Source of the DNA: Gammaproteobacteria bacterium | Lineage (GTDB): Bacteria; Pseudomonadota; Gammaproteobacteria; Pseudomonadales; Halomonadaceae | NCBI GenBank assembly: GCA_023485185.1 | Contig: JAMCZP010000328.1 | Coordinates: 1 to 11,650 of the forward strand | DNA length: 11,650 nucleotides | Direction of reading: 5' to 3' | Shown: positions 7,102-11,650 of the stretch, in pieces | How positions within the stretch are numbered: the first letter of the stretch is position 1 | Layout of the letters: the number at the start of each line of letters is the position of its first letter | The notes under the pieces: model-generated | What the model was told of the DNA's origin: nothing | What the model saw: the letters and a program-made list of their open reading frames with translations, nothing else | The model's database searches: none | Made by a program: the position numbers and the translations under genes

Positions 7102-8211
7102 TTAACGGTGCTGAGCCATCCAGCGAGTTAGCCAAATCCACGCCGCTGCGCCAAGTATCAACAAGCCACCAATGCCCAGCGCCTGTGGATAACTGATGAT
7201 GTTTTGGACTTCCCATAGAAAACGCAGCACTAGGAAAATCATCACAATATGGAAAATAAACGCTTTAAGGGCATCTGAGCCCACAATGGTGAGCGGAATT
7301 AATGCTTTAGCTGCTTTCGCACCACCCGCTAAGGCGAGCGCAAGTAATATCATCGCGCCACCCAAACTAAACAGCATAAACTGCAGCCCTGGCGGGTGTT
7401 TACCCACATTATTGGCCACCGCCAACATTGCCGCATCCACATCACCGCTGGCAAAAGCGAGCCCGTAAAACCCAGCGACCATCAGCGCACCAATGCCCAA
7501 CAAAATAAGCACCAACCGGCGTTTAGTGGCAGCGTGAAAGTAGCAGCGTAGCATCGCTTCACCAATGAGAAGGCCGATTAAAATCAGCGGTGCACGGCTG
7601 ATCTGCCCCCAGGTGTAATGGTCTTCGTGGTCCACCAGTAGGGCTTTCAAAATGTCGTTACCGCCGAAGGTAAGGCTTTGCAACCACACCGTTAATGCCG
7701 TTAATCCGACAATAGTGGTTAGACGGCTCCAAAGCGGCGCCCGCGCCCATAGCGGCAAAATAAGCGGTACCCATAACAGGGCTATAGCGTAAAAACCTAG
7801 AATTTCGACCCAAATGGCAAAACGCCCATAAAGCAGCGCATCGACAATTTCACTGGGCGGATAGTAAGGAAGCATTTCAACAATAGTGAGCGCTTTGTAC
7901 CAAAACCACACTTCAAGCGCCCGAAGCCATAATTTCAACCTGCGTTTAGGCCAATCTTCGCTTTGCGCATGCGAGAGAAAGGCGACCGCTAATGCGATAC
8001 CGAAAACCAAAATAAACAATGACGAGGAGAATTTAGTCAAAAAATGGATAGGCACCATACCCCAATCAGGCACATTGCGAATCCCTACTAGTCCACTCAC
8101 TGCGTGGCTCACTATCATCAAGCCAATCGCTATGCCACGAGCTAAGTCAATTGCCTCTATACGGCCTTCGGCCTTGGGAAGTTGAGGAGTTTCTGTCCAT
8201 TTTAAGGGCAT
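7102..8211 (-). CDS. Multi-pass membrane acyltransferase, HGSNAT/DUF1624-like
   Basis: This 369-residue polytopic inner-membrane protein has about ten hydrophobic segments. The N-terminal motif at 17-36 (R-I-E-A-I-D-L-A-R-G, ending M-I-V-S-H36) is the hallmark of the heparan-alpha-glucosaminide N-acetyltransferase / DUF1624 group and of the broader membrane acyltransferases (OpgC, acyltransferase 3). These transfer acyl groups from the cytoplasm to an extracytoplasmic acceptor, usually a glycan. The substrate is unknown; H36 is a candidate catalytic residue by analogy. The ATG is backed by AAGGAT about 7 nt upstream. Its upstream region follows a strong terminator and carries a 12-bp inverted repeat, so it probably starts a new transcript that continues into the serine hydrolase and perhaps ppiC. 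Both partners act at the envelope. Confidence 0.75.
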   Translation of the reverse strand: MPLKWTETPQLPKAEGRIEAIDLARGIAIGLMIVSHAVSGLVGIRNVPDWGMVPIHFLTKFSSSLFILVFGIALAVAFLSHAQSEDWPKRRLKLWLRALEVWFWYKALTIVEMLPYYPPSEIVDALLYGRFAIWVEILGFYAIALLWVPLILPLWARAPLWSRLTTIVGLTALTVWLQSLTFGGNDILKALLVDHEDHYTWGQISRAPLILIGLLIGEAMLRCYFHAATKRRLVLILLGIGALMVAGFYGLAFASGDVDAAMLAVANNVGKHPPGLQFMLFSLGGAMILLALALAGGAKAAKALIPLTIVGSDALKAFIFHIVMIFLVLRFLWEVQNIISYPQALGIGGLLILGAAAWIWLTRWMAQHR

Positions 8212-8221
8212 ATATTCATCC

Positions 8222-8300
8222 TTGCGTGGGCGCAGTAATTAAATCCATTGGTCAAATCATAGCATTCGCTTGTGCTGATCATACTATCGCGCCCACGCAA
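8222..8300. repeat. Perfect 12-bp inverted repeat flanking the acyltransferase promoter region
   Basis: TTGCGTGGGCGC (8222-8233) and its exact reverse complement GCGCCCACGCAA (8289-8300) are separated by 55 bp. The left arm touches the acyltransferase ribosome-binding region; the right arm overlaps the T-run of the upstream gene's terminator. Confidence 0.8.
8256..8264 (-). promoter_or_regulatory. Candidate extended -10 promoter for the acyltransferase gene
   Basis: Minus strand TGCTATGAT matches an extended -10 (TGn-TATAAT) at five of six hexamer positions. No convincing -35 is visible, which extended -10 promoters can tolerate. A second TATGAT lies further upstream. It falls between the arms of the 12-bp inverted repeat and would give a leader of roughly 40 nt. 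Confidence 0.3.
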
Positions 8301-8327
8301 AAATGCCCCGCAACTGGCGGGGCATTT
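8299..8327 (-). terminator. Intrinsic terminator of the hyperacidic protein gene
   Basis: The 11-bp GC-rich stem AAATGCCCCGC (8301-8311) / GCGGGGCATTT (8317-8327) has a 5-nt loop. On the minus strand it ends in a run of five T. It lies about 50 bp after the acidic protein's stop codon and separates that gene from the acyltransferase gene. The plus-strand side has only three T, so it is directed mainly leftward. Confidence 0.85.
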
Positions 8328-8377
8328 CGTGGCTCATCCATGAGCCAGAGAAGTAGTTAGTCCTTTAGCAGAGGAGA

Positions 8378-8671
8378 TTACCACTCAGAGTCGTCTTGCT
8401 CTTCGGTCTCCCACTCATCCTGCTCTTCTTCCTCTTCCTCGTAAGTGAATTCTTCCTCTTCTTCTTCGTACTCAGTATCGAAGTCTTGATCTTGTTCCTG
8501 ACCAATTTCAGAGGTGTTGAAAGAACCTTCTTCATCCTGCATCGGCTCTTCTTGCGGGGCTGGCTCTTGCTCAGTGCTACCTTCCATTCCTGCAAAGGCA
8601 AGCGGGCTAGCCATTAAACCAAATGATACACCTAGGATGCCAAGCTTCTTGAGAGAATCCTTCTTCATCAT
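8378..8671 (-). CDS. Small secreted hyperacidic protein, function unknown
   Basis: I do not recognise this 97-residue protein. It has a clear signal peptide (MMKKDSLKK, hydrophobic 10-22, cleavage expected after A25-F-A27). The predicted mature part is 70 residues, of which 34 are Glu or Asp (27 E, 7 D), with no Lys, Arg or His. It contains two near-identical blocks, YEEEEEEFT and YEEEEEE, and aromatic residues spaced through the acidic tail; it should be disordered at low salt. The first of two tandem ATGs is preceded by AGGAG at 8 nt. It is monocistronic: strong terminator downstream, structured leader and candidate sigma-54 promoter upstream. Extracytoplasmic cation (e.g. Ca2+) binding or a halophilic, surface-charge role is inference only. 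The signal peptide, ribosome-binding site and terminator together make it a real gene and not a low-complexity artefact. Confidence 0.8.
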   Translation of the reverse strand: MMKKDSLKKLGILGVSFGLMASPLAFAGMEGSTEQEPAPQEEPMQDEEGSFNTSEIGQEQDQDFDTEYEEEEEEFTYEEEEEEQDEWETEEQDDSEW

Positions 8672-8698
8672 GATACTGTCTCCTATTAGGCTTTACTT

Positions 8699-8739
8699 TT
8701 AAAACGAAGCGAAAATATAAAAGTGAAGCTTCGTTTTAA
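8699..8739. repeat. 12-bp inverted repeat in the acidic-gene leader
   Basis: TTAAAACGAAGC (8699-8710) pairs perfectly with GCTTCGTTTTAA (8728-8739) across a 17-nt AT-rich loop. Read on the minus strand, the loop contains TATATT. The element is either a leader RNA hairpin just before the ribosome-binding site or an operator around a weak sigma-70 -10. Confidence 0.7.
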
Positions 8740-8742
8740 GGT

Positions 8743-8778
8743 TAAGAACGTTAGGTCGTCCTACCTGATGCGTTCTTA
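8743..8778. repeat. Stem-loop at the predicted 5' end of the acidic-gene transcript
   Basis: TAAGAACG (8743-8750) pairs with CGTTCTTA (8771-8778), with an inner 4-bp AGGT/ACCT stem (8753-8756 with 8763-8766). There is no T-run on either strand, so it is not a standard terminator. The outer arm begins at the start point expected from the sigma-54-like site. Confidence 0.55.
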
Positions 8779-8788
8779 CCCTACTCAT

Positions 8789-8804
8789 TGCACCCTGCGT
8801 GCCA
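8789..8804 (-). promoter_or_regulatory. Candidate sigma-54 (RpoN) promoter for the hyperacidic protein gene
   Basis: Minus strand TGGCACGCAGGGTGCA matches the -24/-12 consensus TGGCACG-N4-TTGCW with one mismatch in the -12 block (GTGC for TTGC). The required GG (8803-8802) and GC (8791-8790) are exactly 10 nt apart. The expected transcription start is near 8778, about 107 nt before the ATG. A sigma-54 role is inference from the match alone. Confidence 0.35.
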
Positions 8805-8862
8805 CTTCATGCCAACCTTCTATAAAAGATATTACTGAACAATCACTTATGCGTTTAAAACG

Positions 8863-8922
8863 TGTGCCAACTTTTTGATTTAACTAATAAAAACTCGGTA
8901 CTTGTTGTTTAAAATTGGCACA
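8863..8922. repeat. TGTGCCAA inverted repeat, possible activator site
   Basis: TGTGCCAACTTT (8863-8874) and AAAATTGGCACA (8911-8922) are inverted copies matching at 11 of 12 positions, with centres about 48 bp apart. They lie about 85-145 bp upstream of the start predicted from the sigma-54-like site, a usual distance for enhancer-binding-protein sites. Confidence 0.45.
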
Positions 8923-8955
8923 TGATCCCCAAGTGATCAGACAAACGGGGCAATA

Positions 8956-9837
8956 TTAGCGTGATTGATAACAAAATTGACACATCATTGCACTGGATTG
9001 CCCTTTACCAAGCTCTACCAATCCTTGGTCAAAGGGTGAAATGTTGTGATGGGCATCTACCGTATGGCTTACCGGCTCAAAACAAAAAAAATCAGCCTGA
9101 TGGTTAGGGGAAAAAACCAGATAGCGCGACATCGGTGGTGATGTATCTATCGCGAGCGCCGCACTGCGCTCAGGCCATTCCAACTGCGCTTGCCCGCTCC
9201 AACCTGTAAATAGGTTATCGATTAACGCTTCAGGCAAGCTTTTCCGATGGCTAAAATCCCAATTCTCTTCGTGCTCAAGGCGACGCCATTCGATTGGTAA
9301 CTGCGCCTTATTAACCTCCCAAACGCCTTTAGCCGGGGCAGTTATTCGCGAGTCGGCAGTGCGCGGAAACCATGGGTGTAGCCCTAGTCCGTAAGGGGCG
9401 GGGGCATCGCCTAAATGCGTGACGCTGAGCGCTACTTCTAAGCAGTTGCCTGCCAAGCGATAGCTAAGTTCAGCACGATAATCGAAAGGTGGCTGTTCAT
9501 TTGAGTACAGTTCCAGATGAAGAGCGTGGTGGCTTTGCGACATGACTTGCCAGGGCCGCTGCCATCCATCGCCATGAATGGGCAATGGCTCACCTTCAAG
9601 ATTGGCCGCCAAGCAATAATACTGCCCTCGCCACTTAAAACCACCCTTCGCAATCCGGTTTGACCACGGCACCAACGGGTACATCGCCAATTGATTGGGG
9701 TCTTGCTCGTCATCGCTACCTGGGCGCATAAGCGCCACATCACCGGCTGATGTCAGCGCATCAAAACGCACTACGGATCCACCCACAGAAGGGTTAACCA
9801 CTATGCGCAGCTGCGCATTTTCAAGAGTGATAGTCAC
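8956..9837 (-). CDS. Aldose 1-epimerase (mutarotase), GalM family
   Basis: This 293-residue cytoplasmic enzyme interconverts alpha and beta anomers of aldoses. Family positions are visible in order: 'PLVPWSNRI' with N60-R61, 'IHGDGW' with H88, 'GLGLHPWF' with H154 (general acid), D207 in 'IDNLF' (sugar contact), and E254 in 'FCFEP' (general base). It is slightly shorter than E. coli GalM (about 346) and nearer the YeaD/GalM-like bacterial mutarotases. The start is GTG at 9837, with AGGAAA 6 nt upstream. It is 26 bp after the sugar-dehydrogenase-like SDR gene. The pair makes sense as mutarotase plus anomer-specific 1-dehydrogenase. No terminator with a T-run is seen downstream. Confidence 0.9.
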   Translation of the reverse strand: MTITLENAQLRIVVNPSVGGSVVRFDALTSAGDVALMRPGSDDEQDPNQLAMYPLVPWSNRIAKGGFKWRGQYYCLAANLEGEPLPIHGDGWQRPWQVMSQSHHALHLELYSNEQPPFDYRAELSYRLAGNCLEVALSVTHLGDAPAPYGLGLHPWFPRTADSRITAPAKGVWEVNKAQLPIEWRRLEHEENWDFSHRKSLPEALIDNLFTGWSGQAQLEWPERSAALAIDTSPPMSRYLVFSPNHQADFFCFEPVSHTVDAHHNISPFDQGLVELGKGQSSAMMCQFCYQSR

Positions 9838-9843
9838 GGCGTA

Positions 9844-9849
9844 TTTCCT
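9844..9849 (-). promoter_or_regulatory. Shine-Dalgarno deciding the GTG start of the epimerase
   Basis: Minus strand AGGAAA is 6 nt before GTG at 9837. The GTG-started protein begins directly with the first beta-strand (MTITLENAQLRIVV), as expected for the family. Confidence 0.65.
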
Positions 9850-9863
9850 GTCAGAACGATGAC

Positions 9864-10634
9864 CTACGCCCAGCCACCATCAACCGCCAGCTCCTGACCT
9901 GAGATTGCCTGGCTTTCAGCGCTGGCTAAAAACAGCACGGCGGGTGCGATGTGCTCGGGCTCTAAGCGTAGTTTAAGGCACTGTCGGGCCTGAATCTCTG
10001 CTTCATCACCAGGGCCGATCCATTTTTCGAGCTGCCGCTCGGTCATTACCGAACCAGGTACTAACGTATTGACACGAATGTTGTGCACTCCCAGCTCCCT
10101 GGCCAAACTACGGGTCAGACCGTGGGCCGCCGCTTTAGCGGTGACATACGCGGGCAAACCACCTAGCGCCATTTGCACGCTGACCGAGCCAAAGTTAATG
10201 ATTGAGCCACCCCCAGCCCCCATCATTTGCTTGGCAGCAGCTTGAGCGGCAAAGAACATCGGTCGTAGGTTAATTGCCATGCGCTCATCCCAGTAGGCAA
10301 CGTCAACCTCTTGCCATCCATGGCGGTCATCATTGGCCGCATTATTCACCAGCGTGTCAATAGGCCCTACAGTTTGACCGGTATCCGCGATGATGCGCTG
10401 TAGACTTGCCACGTCGCGAATATCGCAGTGGTAATAAAGCGGTGCCTGTCCGGTTTTAGCCTGCAACTCATCAACTAACGCCTGGCTAGCTTCATCGTTT
10501 ATATCTACAAAAACTACCCGTGCCCCTTGATGATGAAAAGCGCGGGTAAGCGAGGCGCCTATGCCACTGCCACCGCCAGTAATAAAAACCACTTGCTGTT
10601 CAAGGCTCATATAGTGCGCTGAGGGCTGGTTCAT
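9864..10634 (-). CDS. SDR family aldose (xylose/arabinose/galactose-type) 1-dehydrogenase
   Basis: This 256-residue classical short-chain dehydrogenase has the cofactor motif T19-GGGSGI-G26, D44 after the second strand (favouring NAD over NADP), N97-N-A-A100, S150, Y163 and K167 (the S-Y-K catalytic set, with Ser 13 residues before Tyr as expected), and N122. From memory it resembles Caulobacter crescentus D-xylose 1-dehydrogenase XylB closely: 'NDDRH' at 101-105, 'A-Y-W-D-E-R' at 113-118, 'INFGS', 'EKW', 'QCLK', and the 'D-G-G-W' end. The likely reaction is oxidation of an aldose at C1 to its lactone in an oxidative, non-phosphorylative sugar pathway. The exact sugar cannot be told. The ATG at 10634 has AGGAAG 5 nt upstream; the alternative Met9 lacks such support. 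Confidence 0.85.
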   Translation of the reverse strand: MNQPSAHYMSLEQQVVFITGGGSGIGASLTRAFHHQGARVVFVDINDEASQALVDELQAKTGQAPLYYHCDIRDVASLQRIIADTGQTVGPIDTLVNNAANDDRHGWQEVDVAYWDERMAINLRPMFFAAQAAAKQMMGAGGGSIINFGSVSVQMALGGLPAYVTAKAAAHGLTRSLARELGVHNIRVNTLVPGSVMTERQLEKWIGPGDEAEIQARQCLKLRLEPEHIAPAVLFLASAESQAISGQELAVDGGWA

Positions 10635-10691
10635 ATCGCTTCCTACGTCATTTTATTGTTTTTCAAAAAACCTTCACTTTACTGGCTGCGA

Positions 10692-11650
10692 CTAAATATC
10701 CACCCACTGCCCACCAGCAGCGGACGAGGCCAACGCGCGGGTAATAAACGTCAAGCCATCGACCCCGTCAGCCACGCCTGGCGTTGGTGCAGCCAATCCC
10801 TTGGCATTTTCGCCATTTTGACGAGCACGAATTTGCACGGCGAAATCACGATAAAGCTGGGCGAAGGCCTCAAGATAGCCTTCCGGATGTCCCGCCGGAA
10901 TGCGCGCAGCCACCATGGCGGCTTCGCCAAGGCCAGGGCCATTGCGTGTCAGGATTCGTGAGGGCTCACCTAGCGGTGAGTGCAGTAACTGGTTGGGGGT
11001 TTCCTGTTGCCAAGCAAGGCCACCTTTGCTTCCATAAACGCGCAGCTGTAAACCGTTTTCGTTACCCGGTGCGACTTGGCTTGACCACAGCATGCCCCGG
11101 GCACCGCCTTTAAAGCGCAGCAGCATATGCACGTTGTCATCCAGCGCGCGACCTTCCACAAAGGTATGCATATCAGCAGCGAGCGATTCCAGTTCCAGGC
11201 CAGTTACATAGCGCGCCAAATGGTAGGCGTGAGTGCCGATATCGCCTAAACAGCCCGCCGGGCCGCTGCGTTTGGGGTCGGTGCGCCACTCGGCCTGCTT
11301 GACGCCACTCTCTTCCAGGCGTGTAGAGAGCCAATCTTGTGGGTACTCCACCTGCACTACGCGAAGTTCCCCCAGCTCGCCGCTGGCCACCATTTCCCGT
11401 GCTTGACGAACTAACGGGTAGCCAGAGTAGTTATGGGTTAAGCCGAAGAAAAGCCCCGTGTGCTCTACCAGTTCGGCGAGTGTTCTGGCCTCTTCCAATG
11501 TGATCGTCATTGGTTTATCGCAGATCACGTGAAAGCCCGCTTCGAGAAAGGTACGCGCCACATCAAAGTGCACATGGTTGGGGGTCACAATCGCGACGAC
11601 ATCAATGCCGTCTGGGCGCTTGCGCTCCGCCTCCGCCATGGTTTGGTAAT
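10692..11650 (-). CDS. Gfo/Idh/MocA family oxidoreductase (5' partial)
   Basis: The window cuts off the start of this NAD(P)-dependent sugar or cyclitol dehydrogenase. The frame is open to the right edge (Y-Q-T before the Met at 11639). The N-terminal GxGxxG Rossmann segment, roughly 60-70 residues, is missing, so the Met at 11639 is internal. Counting from it, the visible part has '[11 protein letters not shown]' (14-24), the cofactor and catalytic Lys in D41-K42-P43 (family EKP), and the catalytic '[11 protein letters not shown]' motif in the C-terminal alpha/beta domain. It lies 57 bp upstream of the SDR gene and is probably in the same operon. The family oxidises sugars, inositols or their derivatives; the substrate is not identifiable here. 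I see no unusual residues apart from DKP for EKP, a common variant. Confidence 0.9.
   Translation of the reverse strand, partial: YQTMAEAERKRPDGIDVVAIVTPNHVHFDVARTFLEAGFHVICDKPMTITLEEARTLAELVEHTGLFFGLTHNYSGYPLVRQAREMVASGELGELRVVQVEYPQDWLSTRLEESGVKQAEWRTDPKRSGPAGCLGDIGTHAYHLARYVTGLELESLAADMHTFVEGRALDDNVHMLLRFKGGARGMLWSSQVAPGNENGLQLRVYGSKGGLAWQQETPNQLLHSPLGEPSRILTRNGPGLGEAAMVAARIPAGHPEGYLEAFAQLYRDFAVQIRARQNGENAKGLAAPTPGVADGVDGLTFITRALASSAAGGQWVDI

Larger units (their letters stand above)
8672..8955. other. Repeat-rich intergenic region between the acidic protein gene and galM
   Basis: No ORF with coding character is seen in these 284 bp. They hold two consecutive hairpins (8699-8739 and 8743-8778), a sigma-54-like site (8789-8804), and several copies of a TTGGCA(C/T) motif in both orientations (minus near 8816 and 8870, plus near 8915). 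The outer pair forms an inverted repeat of TGTGCCAA, 8863-8922. No intrinsic terminator with a T-run is visible after galM. Confidence 0.6.

Noticed and set aside
8365..8617. Lys/Arg-rich minus-strand and Leu/Phe-rich plus-strand ORFs over the acidic protein gene
   Set aside because: They are out-of-frame readings of the GAA/GAG-rich coding sequence, which gives poly-Lys/Arg or poly-Phe/Leu. Only the acidic frame has a signal peptide and ribosome-binding site.
8743..8778. Terminator for the sugar cluster after galM
   Set aside because: No T-run follows on the minus strand, it lies about 180 bp past the stop, and its outer arm coincides with a predicted transcript start.
10656..10675. GTTTTTTGAAAAAC palindrome between the Gfo and SDR genes as a terminator
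   Set aside because: The pairing is A/T only with a 2-nt loop and no GC stem, so it is unlikely to terminate; the genes are probably cotranscribed.

Overview
This looks like chromosomal DNA of a gammaproteobacterium, most likely a halophilic Halomonas-type organism. I infer that from the overall protein character (acidic envelope proteins, YejK, YadGH and PpiC homologues close to the E. coli versions) and from moderate GC. No rRNA or marker gene is present to confirm it. All but one of the genes lie on the minus strand. There is no phage, IS element, tRNA or CRISPR array.

Layout, in minus-strand transcription order (right to left): (1) Sugar-oxidation cluster, 11650-8956: a Gfo/Idh/MocA oxidoreductase cut by the right edge, an NAD-type SDR that strongly resembles D-xylose/aldose 1-dehydrogenases, and a GalM-type aldose 1-epimerase. 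The epimerase would supply the anomer that the dehydrogenase oxidises to a lactone. (2) A 284-bp intergenic region, 8672-8955, rich in inverted repeats, with a near-consensus sigma-54 (GG-N10-GC) site. It leads into a small, secreted, hyperacidic protein of unknown function with its own terminator. (3) An envelope group, 8211-5606: a multi-pass acyltransferase (HGSNAT/DUF1624-like), an exported serine hydrolase with SxxK/SDN/KTG motifs, and a cytoplasmic parvulin PpiC. (4) A YadG/YadH-type ABC-2 exporter, 5509-3810, preceded by a strong hairpin and a 3 x 16-bp tandem repeat. (5) A housekeeping or stress-associated string, 3743-1021: nucleoid protein YejK, a TerB-fold protein, an ExoD-family membrane protein (overlapping terB by 8 bp) and a YqhA/UPF0114 membrane protein.

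The only plus-strand gene, at the left edge, is the 3' part of a class-C beta-lactamase-like serine hydrolase that converges on yqhA.

The coding content is mostly ordinary. The most unusual signals are non-coding: the sigma-54-like promoter and structured leader of the hyperacidic protein gene; a perfect 12-bp inverted repeat bracketing the acyltransferase promoter region; and the CTAG-rich tandem repeat between ppiC and yadG. I did not find a clear, previously undescribed multi-gene system.
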